A model generated the notes under the pieces. It ran no database searches and was not told the DNA's origin. It was given only the letters and a program-made list of their open reading frames with translations. 20,701 bases of DNA from NCBI GenBank assembly GCA_964469815.1, contig CAYXZC010000034.1, positions 1 through 20,701 on the forward strand. Direction: 5' to 3'. The number at the start of each line of letters is the position of its first letter. Positions within the stretch are counted from its first letter, which is position 1. The position numbers and the translations under genes were made by a program. This DNA comes from MGBC163016 sp964469815 (GTDB taxonomy: Bacteria; Actinomycetota; Coriobacteriia; Coriobacteriales; Eggerthellaceae). Of this stretch, positions 7,234 through 14,520 are shown piece by piece.

Positions 7234-8336
7234 GCATGTACAAGATATGCTTGCTCCCAGGAGATGGTATCGGGCCGGAGATAATCGCCGAAGGCGTGAA
7301 GGTTCTTGATGCCATAGGTAAGAAGTATGGCGTGGATTTCGAGTATGAAGAGGCGCTCATCGGGGGTTGCGCTATAGATGAGTGCGGGTGCGCCCTTCCC
7401 GAAGAAACGCTTGATGTGGCACGGGCATCCGATGCGGTCTTGTTGGCGGCTGTTGGCGGTCCGAAATGGGATACCACCGATCCGAATAAACCACGTCCTG
7501 AACAGGGTCTTTTGGGGATACGCAAGGGCTTAGGACTGTATACGAACCTGCGCCCCGTCCAGATCTTCGCTTCTTTGGCAGATGCATCAACTTTGAAGCC
7601 GGAGGTCATCGATGGCGTGGATATGATGATCGTGCGTGAGCTTACAGGCGGTCTTTACTTCGGAATGCGCGAGCGTTTCTACGATGAAGAAGGTGCTGGC
7701 ACCGATGGGAAGCCTGGTCAGCGTGCCTATGATACCCTCGAGTATCGCGAATATGAGATCGAGCGCATTGCCCGCCAGGCATTCGAGGCGGCACGCAAAC
7801 GTCGGGGGCGCGTGCATTCGGTGGACAAGGCCAACGTGCTGGAAACCTCTCGCATGTGGCGTGAGATAGTCCATCGCATCCATGATGAGGACTATCCGGA
7901 TGTCGAACTTGAGGACATCCTTGTTGACAACTGCGCCATGCAGCTCATTAACCGACCGGCGGATTTCGATGTGCTGGTCACAGAGAACATGTTCGGCGAT
8001 ATCCTTTCCGATGAAGCTGCGCAGATCTCAGGCTCTTTGGGAATGCTCGCAAGCGCTTCGCTAGGCGATGGGGTCGCGCTATACGAACCGAGCCATGGAA
8101 GTGCGCCCGATATCGCAGGCAAGGGCATAGCCAACCCGCTTGCTCAGATCCTATCTGTTCAGATGATGTTGCAGCACAGTTTCGATATGCTCGATGCGGC
8201 AGCCGATATCCAGAATGCTATCACGAAGGTGCTCGATGCGGGTTGGAGAACGGGCGATATTGCTGACAGCTCAACTCCTGCTGAGAAGATCGTGGGAACC
8301 TCTGCGATGGGGGATCTGATAGTCGAGGCTTTGTGA
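7230..8336 (+). CDS. leuB: 3-isopropylmalate dehydrogenase
   Basis: NAD-dependent beta-decarboxylating dehydrogenase converting 3-isopropylmalate to the precursor of 2-ketoisocaproate, the third step of leucine synthesis. Seen: LLPGDGIGPEI, LLAAVGGPKWD, LRPVQ with substrate-binding arginines, IVRELTGGLYFG, VDKANVLETSRMWREI, the metal-binding and signature stretch NMFGDILSDEAAQISGSLGM, and the NAD-binding region EPSHGSAPDIAGKGIANPLA. At 368 aa it is full length. The ATG overlaps the leuD stop; a second ATG at 7236 could also serve. Last gene of the operon, closed by the hairpin at 8345-8366. Confidence 0.97.
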   Translation: MSMYKICLLPGDGIGPEIIAEGVKVLDAIGKKYGVDFEYEEALIGGCAIDECGCALPEETLDVARASDAVLLAAVGGPKWDTTDPNKPRPEQGLLGIRKGLGLYTNLRPVQIFASLADASTLKPEVIDGVDMMIVRELTGGLYFGMRERFYDEEGAGTDGKPGQRAYDTLEYREYEIERIARQAFEAARKRRGRVHSVDKANVLETSRMWREIVHRIHDEDYPDVELEDILVDNCAMQLINRPADFDVLVTENMFGDILSDEAAQISGSLGMLASASLGDGVALYEPSHGSAPDIAGKGIANPLAQILSVQMMLQHSFDMLDAAADIQNAITKVLDAGWRTGDIADSSTPAEKIVGTSAMGDLIVEAL

Positions 8337-8344
8337 TCCGCGTA

Positions 8345-8366
8345 GTGGGCGGTCTTGACCGCCCAC
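8345..8366 (+). terminator. Hairpin terminator of the leu operon
   Basis: GTGGGCGGTC and GACCGCCCAC are a perfect 10-base inverted repeat separated by TT, nine bases after the leuB stop. It is GC-rich and well placed, but the following bases (ATTATGC) lack a U-run, so it may be a weak or Rho-assisted terminator. Confidence 0.7.
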
Positions 8367-8378
8367 ATTATGCAATCA

Positions 8379-8445
8379 GCTCGAAGGCATCCCCTTTTCG
8401 CATTTGGCGCTCACTCTCGATGCTTACGCATCAGCGGTTCGCTCC
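8379..8445 (+). repeat. Intergenic repeat, copy A
   Basis: A 67-bp unit starting GCTCGAAGGCATCCCC and ending CAGCGGTTCGCTCC. It matches 20637-20701 at all but two single-base indels (65 of 67 positions). It contains a small hairpin GATGC-TTAC-GCATC. The core CCCCTTTTCGCATTTGGCG recurs inverted at 8817-8835. Confidence 0.9.
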
Positions 8446-8463
8446 CTCATGCATTCATATATT

Positions 8464-8764
8464 GCTTTCTTACGAAAGCATATGAAAGATGGTGTTCAGA
8501 GCAAATCGAAAAGGGATACCTTCAACCTTCATGATCGTCTTGGTCTTGCAAAGTCCAAGGCATATAAATGCGAGTGGGTGTGCTTGAGACGAGGGTATTG
8601 CGGGTGTATAAACTTCATACATCCGCAACAGAGAGTGTCAAGGTGTCGCGAAGCGACCAAAAGCAAAGAATTGCGAAGCAATTGTTTGCGATGACTTGAC
8701 ACGAGCTAAGCCAAAGGAGCCGTGAGATCCACTCGTGGTGATCTTCCACGAGTTAGCTCACGGC
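8464..8764. repeat. Array of hairpins in the leuB - lipid kinase intergenic region
   Basis: The 511-bp gap between leuB (+) and the lipid kinase (-) has no credible gene; it holds consecutive hairpins. In order: GCTTTC-TTAC-GAAAGC (8464-8479); a stem of 11 with one G-U pair (8599-8609 with 8617-8627); GTGTCAAG/CTTGACAC (8635-8642 with 8695-8702) enclosing two GAA-loop hairpins, GTCGC-GAA-GCGAC (8645-8657) and AATTGC-GAA-GCAATT (8669-8683); and GCCGTGAG/CTCACGGC (8719-8726 with 8757-8764) enclosing ACTCGTGG/CCACGAGT. Copies A and C of a repeat flank the whole stretch in opposite orientation. No function is assigned. Confidence 0.8.
8501..8528 (-). repeat. Degenerate intergenic repeat, copy B
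   Basis: On the minus strand this reads GAAGGTATCCCTTTTCGATTTG, a diverged version of the core of copy A (GAAGGCATCCCCTTTTCGCATTTG). Together with copy A it makes an imperfect palindrome around the hairpin at 8464-8479. Confidence 0.55.
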
Positions 8765-8816
8765 GACGACGCGTCGAGACGAAAGTACATTCACTTGCAT
8801 TACACGTATGGAGTAT

Positions 8817-8846
8817 CGCCAAATGCGAAAAGGGGTACCTTCGACC
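8817..8846 (-). repeat. Intergenic repeat, copy C (inverted)
   Basis: The first 19 bases (CGCCAAATGCGAAAAGGGG) are the exact reverse complement of the core of copy A, followed by a similar CCTTCGA segment. It ends immediately before the stop codon of the lipid kinase gene (8848-8850), so copies A and C mark both edges of the gene-free stretch. Confidence 0.8.
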
Positions 8847-8847
8847 T

Positions 8848-9762
8848 CTATGCATTGCGCTCAGGCATCAAAACCTCAATGGCGCTGTGTTCGATCGAGA
8901 TGTCGAACACGCTTCCCGTTATCTTCTCGCCATCCATCTGAGCAGGTGGCTCGTCTTCGAATTCGATGTGCGCATGCTTCGCTTGGAACATCTCGAAGTT
9001 GGGCATGCCCACATGGTTGCCATTTTTCGCTTTCAAGAACGTGGTCACGGCTTTCATCACGGTGATCGGTGGGTGCGAGATGCATACATCGAAAAGGCCG
9101 TCGTCCAGTTTCGCTTCGGGGCAGATCTTGAAACCACCTCCGTAATATGGGCCGATCTGGACGGCAAACGTTATGGACTTGCCGCTGGTGGTTTCATCCC
9201 CATCGAAGCTTGCCGTATAGGAATGCTCGTCTAGATGGTGCATAAGCTGGTCGAAACCGCTTTCCATATACAGGATAGTGCCCTTCCGTCCGCTCTTCTT
9301 CCTGCGCTCCACCGTGTCGAGCGCTATAGCGGCATCAAGCCCGAACGATAGGGTTTCCATGTAATAGAATTCATTGACCTTGCCGATATCCACCGGATGG
9401 GGCTCCGAGCGCAGCAATTCTTCGCAAGCCTTATCGATCTTGGTCGAAAGGCCGAGCGCATGGGCGTAATCGTTTCCCGATCCAGCCGGGATCACTCCGA
9501 GCTTAGGCCGGTCACCAGGACGCTTTGCCATGAGCCCGTTGACCACCTCATGGATGGCTCCGTCTCCTCCGAGCGTTATTATGGTTTCGAAGCCTTCGCT
9601 TTGACTCGCGATATCGCTTGCATGCTTGGGCTGGTTCGTGAAGACCACGCTTAGCGCATCATCACCTAGCCCTTTGCGCAGCAAAGTTGCCGCTCTCTCG
9701 GCTATGAGGGCACCCTTTCCGCTCTGCGCGGCTGGATTGGCTATGAGCAGATACTTTTCCAT
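8848..9762 (-). CDS. Diacylglycerol kinase family lipid kinase (DagK/YegS/BmrU-like)
   Basis: Soluble lipid kinase of the DAGK catalytic family, expected to phosphorylate diacylglycerol or a related lipid at the membrane, recycling it into phospholipid synthesis. Seen: N-terminal LLIANPAAQSGKG (6-17), catalytic-loop GGDGAIHEVVNGL (65-77), GVIPAGSGNDYAHALGL (89-105), and a C-terminal beta-rich half with GPYYGGGFKICPEAKLDDG and DGEKITG. Length (304 aa) is normal. The usual GGDGT reads GGDGA here. There is no clear ribosome-binding site before ATG 9762; TAGAAT lies a few bases upstream. Third-position bias and conserved length support the start. The upstream neighbour on the same strand is the radical SAM gene, 115 nt away. 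Substrate is not deducible. Confidence 0.9.
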   Translation of the reverse strand: MEKYLLIANPAAQSGKGALIAERAATLLRKGLGDDALSVVFTNQPKHASDIASQSEGFETIITLGGDGAIHEVVNGLMAKRPGDRPKLGVIPAGSGNDYAHALGLSTKIDKACEELLRSEPHPVDIGKVNEFYYMETLSFGLDAAIALDTVERRKKSGRKGTILYMESGFDQLMHHLDEHSYTASFDGDETTSGKSITFAVQIGPYYGGGFKICPEAKLDDGLFDVCISHPPITVMKAVTTFLKAKNGNHVGMPNFEMFQAKHAHIEFEDEPPAQMDGEKITGSVFDISIEHSAIEVLMPERNA

Positions 9763-9845
9763 AACTGAATTCTAATACTGTGCGAAGCTTTTCGTGGTAA
9801 CTGAAACTTTTCCATTACCTGATTCATCGGCTTGGCGCAGCGGGT

Positions 9846-9861
9846 GGATCCGATCGGATCC
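9846..9861. other. 16-bp perfect palindrome
   Basis: GGATCCGATCGGATCC is its own reverse complement. It lies in the 115-bp gap between the radical SAM gene (stop at 9878) and the lipid kinase start (9762), both on the minus strand. It could be a dyad operator or a short terminator stem. No U-run is present. Confidence 0.5.
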
Positions 9862-9877
9862 GACTACGTTGCTAGCC

Positions 9878-11224
9878 CTACAGATCGAAGGTGTCATTGT
9901 TGCAGTAATTGTCAGGTTCGAACTGGAGCTGGCTTTCCGCTCCGGAGAGCACCGAGCGAGCCTGTTCCCGCAGATTGTTCAATCCGCTGAGGAACTGCCT
10001 GTACATAACGACCACCAAATATCGCCCGATAGGGGAAAGGGTGAGCTCGTCTTCGTTGTCCGTCTCAAAGGCGCGACATGCACGCAGAAATGCCATCTCT
10101 GCAGGTAGCGCCGCGTCCATCCCGATGCCGAACTTCTCTTTGAAGGCATGCTTGTCAAGACGCAGATGGTAGAGCTGGAGCAAGAACCAGTAACGCTCGA
10201 AGTTACGCCCTCCGACCTTGGTCTTTCCCATCAGGGACATCCTGCCGGAATCTATCTTGTCGTTGTACTCCTTCAGGCTGAAGGTGTTGACGAACAGCGT
10301 GTGGTTCAAAGGCGTTATGGCGCCGGAGCCTATTGCGGGATACTCCTCATAGGACACGGCGTATTCTTCCACCATAAGACAGTTGTCCTTCTCACCCTCA
10401 GGCATACGACGGTTGAAGGTCCAGAGCGTTTCGCGATCGAATATCGGATCGTCTCCTCCCGCCAGCACCCCATCGATGATCTGGTAGTAACGGTATTCCT
10501 GATCGTAATCGATGACACCGAGCGCCTGTTCCAGCTTCTTCATGGTAGCATTCGACTTGTAGAGGGGAGAGAATGTGGTCTGGCGACATCCGCAAAGCGA
10601 TACCTTCTCCAGGTCATCAAAGAGAATTTCCTCGGTTTGAGTAGGGAAGTTGAATATCATGTCCACGTTTATAGAATTGAAGTATGGATTAGCCTCGGCA
10701 AGGCGCTCTAGTATCTCCTCGCCGCTTCCGTATTTATGGTATCTGTCCATTTGCTTCAAAAGATCGTTATTGAAGCTTTGGACTCCAACGGAAAGCCTCT
10801 GTACGCGACCTTTCATCTTCTCGAGATAAGATGGAATGAGGTGGTTCGGGTTCGTCTCGACCGAAACCTCCTTTATGTTGAAGTTATCCTTCGCCACATC
10901 GATGGTCTCGCAAAGCTCATCGATCATGACGGTGGGCGTGCCGCCGCCGAAATAGAGCGTTTCGATATCGTAACCAAGATCTGTGAGCATCAGCATCTCT
11001 TTGCGCAGGTTCTCGAAATATGGGCGAGCAAGGTCTTCTTGGAACGGATACCGATTGAAGCTGCAATACGGGCAGAGCACCTCGCAAAACGGGATGTGGA
11101 TATAGAGCATGTAGCTTTTGCCGGCCTCAGCAGGGGGCATATGCGTTTCATCCAGAGGATGGAGACGCAATTGCTTCTTGATCATATCTGCAGTTATCTT
11201 CGATAGCAAACGTTCTTTGATCAT
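9878..11224 (-). CDS. HemN/HemW-like radical SAM protein (coproporphyrinogen III oxidase family)
   Basis: Radical SAM enzyme of the oxygen-independent coproporphyrinogen oxidase family, which includes HemN, the heme chaperone HemW and ChuW/HutW-type heme-degrading enzymes. Seen: YIHIPFCEVLCPYCSF with the CxxxCxxC cluster ligands Cys47, Cys51 and Cys54, the SAM-binding LYFGGGTPTVM, VSVETNPNHL, LSVGVQSFNNDLLKQMDRYH and a C-terminal HemN-like region ending near NNLREQARS. At 448 aa it is longer than typical HemW (about 380). The HemN-type N-terminal residues are not evident, so true coproporphyrinogen oxidase activity is doubtful. Start ATG 11224 has GAAGGAAG about 6 nt upstream. It is divergent from the SDR gene. 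Which subfamily it belongs to needs a tree. Confidence 0.85.
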   Translation of the reverse strand: MIKERLLSKITADMIKKQLRLHPLDETHMPPAEAGKSYMLYIHIPFCEVLCPYCSFNRYPFQEDLARPYFENLRKEMLMLTDLGYDIETLYFGGGTPTVMIDELCETIDVAKDNFNIKEVSVETNPNHLIPSYLEKMKGRVQRLSVGVQSFNNDLLKQMDRYHKYGSGEEILERLAEANPYFNSINVDMIFNFPTQTEEILFDDLEKVSLCGCRQTTFSPLYKSNATMKKLEQALGVIDYDQEYRYYQIIDGVLAGGDDPIFDRETLWTFNRRMPEGEKDNCLMVEEYAVSYEEYPAIGSGAITPLNHTLFVNTFSLKEYNDKIDSGRMSLMGKTKVGGRNFERYWFLLQLYHLRLDKHAFKEKFGIGMDAALPAEMAFLRACRAFETDNEDELTLSPIGRYLVVVMYRQFLSGLNNLREQARSVLSGAESQLQFEPDNYCNNDTFDL

Positions 11225-11346
11225 CAGGTCTTCCTTCAGGCGGTGTTCGCGTTGATCTTGGTGTCCTTCGATCGAAAGCCAAAGGTTCGATCATCAATTC
11301 TACATTGTTGGCGAAGTGGGCGCATAAGTAAAGTTTCGATGACGCT

Positions 11347-11367
11347 ATATACCGAAATCGGGTATAT
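11347..11367. promoter_or_regulatory. Candidate operator (inverted repeat) upstream of the SDR gene
   Basis: ATATACC-N7-GGTATAT is a perfect 7-bp inverted repeat in the 236-bp divergent intergenic region between the radical SAM and SDR genes. Its centre is 104 nt upstream of the SDR start. A TATGAT hexamer at 11414-11419 could be the -10 box of the SDR promoter, though I see no good -35 box. Arm length and spacing suit a dimeric regulator such as a TetR or MarR type, but no regulator gene is adjacent. Confidence 0.4.
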
Positions 11368-11460
11368 CTGCCTGTCGAGGGCAGTCGAAATACGGTCGAA
11401 ACATATTCATTGTTATGATGGTTGGGATCCATAGGCAAATGATTCATCAAGGAGGATCGA

Positions 11461-12261
11461 ATGGGATTTCTGCAAGGTAAGACTGCCATAATAACCGGTG
11501 CCGGATTGGCTAAACTGAAGGATGGCTCGCCAGGGTCTATCGGTTATGGCATCGCTATCGCATATGCGAAGGAAGGCGCGAATTTGGTCATCACTGGTCG
11601 CAACGTTGCAAAGCTGGAAGGAGCCAAAGAGGAGCTCGAGCGCGACTACGGCATCGAGGTCCTTACCGTACAGGCCGATGTGAAGGCCGGAGCCGACAAC
11701 AAGGCTGTCGTGCAAAACGTCATCGATCAGGCGATGGAGAAGTTCGGTCGGATCGATGTGCTCGTGAACAACGCCCAGGCATCCGCATCGGGCGTCACGC
11801 TTGCCGACCATACCACCGATCAATTCGATCTGGCCATCTATTCAGGCCTTTATGCGGCGTTCTACTACATGCAGGCGGCGTATCCGCATCTTAAGGAAAC
11901 GAAGGGATCCGTTATCAATTTCGCGTCAGGTGCTGGGCTCTTCGGGAATTACGGCCAGTGTGCATATGCTGCTGCGAAAGAGGGGATACGCGGCATGAGC
12001 CGCGTGGCTGCGACCGAGTGGGGTCCGGATGGCATCAATGTCAACGTCGTATGCCCGCTTGCTTGGACAGCGGCGCTCGAGAACTTCCAGGAGCAGTATC
12101 CTGATGCGTTCGAGGCGAACGTCCATATGCCTCCGATGGGGCACTACGGAGATGTCGAGAAGGAGATCGGACGCGTGGTCGTCCAGCTCGCGAACCCGGA
12201 CTTCAAGTTCATGAGCGGCGAGACTCTAACGCTAGAAGGCGGAATGGGGCAGCGCCCGTAA
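11461..12261 (+). CDS. SDR-family NAD(P)-dependent oxidoreductase, probable 12alpha-hydroxysteroid dehydrogenase
   Basis: Classical short-chain dehydrogenase. Seen: cofactor loop starting TGAG (12-15) and continuing GSIGYGIAIAYAKEGANL; TGRN with Arg47 after beta strand 2, which suggests NADP(H); NNAQASASG (103-111); catalytic Ser156, Tyr169 and Lys173 (FASGAGLFGNYGQCAYAAAK); and C-terminal MSGETLTLEGGMGQRP. From memory, the stretches NNAQASASG, IYSGLYA, FASGAGLFGN, AAKEGIRG, and the terminal LEGGMGQRP match clostridial NADP-dependent 12alpha-hydroxysteroid dehydrogenase, which acts on cholic and deoxycholic acid. The glycine loop carries about six extra residues (LKDGSP) compared with that enzyme. 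RBS AAGGAGG lies 5 nt before the ATG. It is a single-gene unit. Activity on another hydroxysteroid or alcohol remains possible. Confidence 0.85.
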   Translation: MGFLQGKTAIITGAGLAKLKDGSPGSIGYGIAIAYAKEGANLVITGRNVAKLEGAKEELERDYGIEVLTVQADVKAGADNKAVVQNVIDQAMEKFGRIDVLVNNAQASASGVTLADHTTDQFDLAIYSGLYAAFYYMQAAYPHLKETKGSVINFASGAGLFGNYGQCAYAAAKEGIRGMSRVAATEWGPDGINVNVVCPLAWTAALENFQEQYPDAFEANVHMPPMGHYGDVEKEIGRVVVQLANPDFKFMSGETLTLEGGMGQRP

Positions 12262-12446
12262 TCAGATTTATCGTTTTGCTGAGGCAGTCATATAGGCCGC
12301 AAAAGGAATGATCAGTCGCTCAAACAGTCCTGAGCTCGCACGAAAGCCACACTGTGGCTTTCGGCTCATGCGGAACTCGCTTTGTGATCACACCTTTTGC
12401 GGCATTGAGCTGTATTTGGCAAAACGAGATGAACTTTGATTACGGG
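12255..12446. repeat. Large nested imperfect palindrome
   Basis: Inverted blocks are nested about one centre near 12350: CCCGTAATCA (12255-12264) with TGATTACGGG (12437-12446); TCGTTTTG (12271-12278) with CAAAACGA (12420-12427); GCCGCAAAAGG (12296-12306) with CCTTTTGCGGC (12393-12403); TGATCA (12309-12314) with TGATCA (12385-12390); and a central hairpin CGAAAGCCAC-ACT-GTGGCTTTCG (12341-12363). The left edge overlaps the SDR stop codon. The 303-bp gap between the convergent SDR and flippase-like genes contains this and a partial duplicate, with no gene. Confidence 0.85.
12381..12412 (+). repeat. 32-bp direct repeat, unit 1
   Basis: Starts TTTGTGATCACACCTTTTGC and ends GAGCTG; it matches 12524-12555 at 27 of 32 positions. 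This unit is part of the right arm of the large palindrome. Confidence 0.8.
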
Positions 12447-12523
12447 TATCAAGAGGTCAAGGTCGATCGAATCTCGGAGCTAGTCGCTATCTTTATCAGC
12501 TTCTGCTTTTTGTGGATCCTCTC

Positions 12524-12555
12524 TTTGTGATCACGCCTTTTGTGACATCGATCTG
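12524..12555 (+). repeat. 32-bp direct repeat, unit 2
   Basis: Starts TTTGTGATCACGCCTTTTGT and ends GATCTG; 27 of 32 positions match unit 1 at 12381-12412. It ends 10 nt from the stop of the flippase-like gene, outside the palindrome, suggesting partial duplication of the right arm. Confidence 0.8.
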
Positions 12556-12564
12556 CTTCGTCCG

Positions 12565-13674
12565 CTATTTGCTCTTGAATGCTTTGGTGCGCTGTATGAG
12601 AACCGCTCCGATCAAGAACGGCATCCAGAATACGATCCCGCGATACACCATGATGGCCGCCATTCCCGATGCCTGGTCGATCCCATAGAGCGTGAACGCA
12701 ACGAGCACTGCGGCTTCCACAACACCGACTCCTTGTGGAGTGAACGATATCATCGCGAACAGGGTTGCAACAACATATCCGCAGATGAGCGCCTGAATAT
12801 CGTGGATTCCGAATGCGTAGCCGACCGCTGAGAAGCACGCCATCTCGCATGCGCTGGCCACAAGAGCCAGCAGGAAAGGCCGTACGGTGATCTTCGGGTT
12901 CTTCGCCATGAGAGAGGCGGCTTGTGAGAATGATTCAACCGTGCTCTCAGCCCATGGGTCGATCGGGCCTTTCTTGAACTTCCTTGCGATCCTGTCCACG
13001 AAGCGCTCGATGGGCTTGAGCACTTTGAGCACCAGTTTCGGCTTCATTCCGCCAAGCGTCATGACGGTCACAAGCCCTCCGACAAGAGCGATGGCGGCAA
13101 GGCCCAGCAACAGCCAACCCGGTTGAAGGCCGACAGTGAACGTGAGCACTCCGAAGGCGATGAGCATTATTATGACGAATCCGGAATCTATGGAAAGTTG
13201 CATCAGCAGTGCCGCGCCCGTTGCTTTGCCTGCAGCGATGCCGCGCTTGGATGCATCATCTACCACAAGCGTCGTGCCGGCAAGATTGAAGGACGGGGCT
13301 ATCGTATTCACGAAGAACGTGCCGAACACGAGCTTTATCCCCGTGGAGAAACCTATTCGCGACCCAACCGATCTGAAGCACCATGTGAACTGAAATCCTT
13401 GCGAGAAATACTTTCCCAGTTGGAATATGACGGCAAGCACAAGGAAGAGGGGCGATCCCTGCTTCACGGTCTCGATGAGCTTCTCAAGCTGATCGCCGCG
13501 CATGAATATAACAGCGAGCACGATGACCACGATCAGACCCACTAGGATGAGCCTGATGTTCTTGGAGCTCTCCTTCTTCTGCACATCGTTTTTTGCGGGT
13601 TTCGGCTCGATGGTCTTCTGGGAGGAGATCCCGCTCTTCGCTCTCGCTTCGTTCGTATTCAGATCCGTTGTCAT
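12565..13674 (-). CDS. Lysylphosphatidylglycerol synthase TM region / UPF0104 family membrane protein
   Basis: Polytopic membrane protein of the family covering the flippase half of MprF and stand-alone YbhN/AglD-type proteins, which are linked to lipid or lipid-linked substrate translocation. A charged cytoplasmic N-terminus (about 1-38) is followed by roughly eight hydrophobic segments. Family signs are FQLGKYFSQGFQFTWCFRSV, the loop FFVNTIAPSFNLAGTTLVVD and the late motif FTPQGVGVVEAAVLVAFTLY. It is 369 aa with no catalytic lysyl-transferase domain, so it is not a full MprF. The ATG at 13674 has AAGGAA about 7 nt upstream, and that site overlaps the stop of the preceding gene 12 nt away, indicating coupling. 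The transported substrate is unknown. Confidence 0.85.
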   Translation of the reverse strand: MTTDLNTNEARAKSGISSQKTIEPKPAKNDVQKKESSKNIRLILVGLIVVIVLAVIFMRGDQLEKLIETVKQGSPLFLVLAVIFQLGKYFSQGFQFTWCFRSVGSRIGFSTGIKLVFGTFFVNTIAPSFNLAGTTLVVDDASKRGIAAGKATGAALLMQLSIDSGFVIIMLIAFGVLTFTVGLQPGWLLLGLAAIALVGGLVTVMTLGGMKPKLVLKVLKPIERFVDRIARKFKKGPIDPWAESTVESFSQAASLMAKNPKITVRPFLLALVASACEMACFSAVGYAFGIHDIQALICGYVVATLFAMISFTPQGVGVVEAAVLVAFTLYGIDQASGMAAIMVYRGIVFWMPFLIGAVLIQRTKAFKSK

Positions 13675-13686
13675 GATAAGTTCCTT

Positions 13687-14325
13687 CTAGCGCAGTGCAA
13701 GTTCAAGATAAGAGGCTATGCAGCATGCTGCAAACCCGATGATCAAAAGTACGAATATCGCATTCGCCACTTTGGGACGCAAGAGGGAGAAGCCTTCGCA
13801 AACGGCCGGGAATATGACCCAAACATACAGCACAGCCATGATGCCGATGCCGATATCGTTGACGATCCAAGCCTGACCGAAGATATTCCCAGGAAGCTCT
13901 GAGTTATCCCAATAGGGGTACTCACCGAACTGGTCAGGCTGATTTACGAGCCAGCCAACGATCAGCTCCATAGCGGCGCTTATGGCAACGGATATGACGA
14001 ACGTTTCAAGGAGCGCACCCCAAAGCGTGCGTCGATGCATGACGATTATCTCTTTGAGCGGTTCAATGATGAGCGTCATGAACACCGCACCGAAGCCATA
14101 GACCCAATACGGGTGATACCACGGATCGCTCCAAACGGCGTAATCCTCGGACACGATCCCGAAGAACCTATCCATGAGAAGGCACCAAGGTATCTCCATC
14201 CAGTGCCCGACAAGGCATATCAGGCAGAAGCAGAATATCAAGGCTCGCCAGAACTCCCAGTTCTTCGGAGCGAAATACCCTACCTCATCCTTCTTGGATA
14301 TCCTATGTAGCTTATGCTTAGACAT
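13687..14325 (-). CDS. CmpB-like putative ABC-transporter type IV membrane protein
   Basis: A 212-aa integral membrane protein with about five hydrophobic segments: ALIFCFCLICLVGHWMEIPW near the N-terminus, YGFGAVFMTLIIEPLKEIIV, LLETFVISVAISAAMELIVG, IVNDIGIGIMAVLYVWVIFP and a C-terminal segment. The region YPYWDNSELPGNIFGQ resembles the WDYS..PFNL.G signature of the CmpB-type (PF06541) putative ABC transporter family; that link is from memory and moderate. The ATG at 14325 is chosen over the TTG three bases upstream because AAGGTAAGG lies 7 nt before it. It forms a two-gene operon with the flippase-like gene downstream. No ATP-binding subunit is nearby, so a real ABC role is doubtful. Confidence 0.65.
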   Translation of the reverse strand: MSKHKLHRISKKDEVGYFAPKNWEFWRALIFCFCLICLVGHWMEIPWCLLMDRFFGIVSEDYAVWSDPWYHPYWVYGFGAVFMTLIIEPLKEIIVMHRRTLWGALLETFVISVAISAAMELIVGWLVNQPDQFGEYPYWDNSELPGNIFGQAWIVNDIGIGIMAVLYVWVIFPAVCEGFSLLRPKVANAIFVLLIIGFAACCIASYLELALR

Positions 14326-14520
14326 CAAGATGCCTTACCTTTTCTCTATGACCTAAGAGTACCCTTGATCCTCGTATGTCCTCCATCAAGATCCGTTATG
14401 TTTTCCCACTTGTTACCCTGCATCGATTACGAAAGACTGACAAAAGGGCGATGAACGGGTTCGGAGGGTCTGCCTATGATAGATTGCGGTGACAGGGATC
14501 TTGGATGTTAGAGGTTGGCT

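Noticed and set aside
8404..8694. 96-codon plus-strand frame after leuB
   Set aside because: It lies inside the repeat and hairpin region, has no ribosome-binding site, and its translation follows the repeat sequence.
8464..8764. CRISPR array
   Set aside because: The hairpins are not regularly spaced identical repeats with unique spacers, and no cas genes are present.
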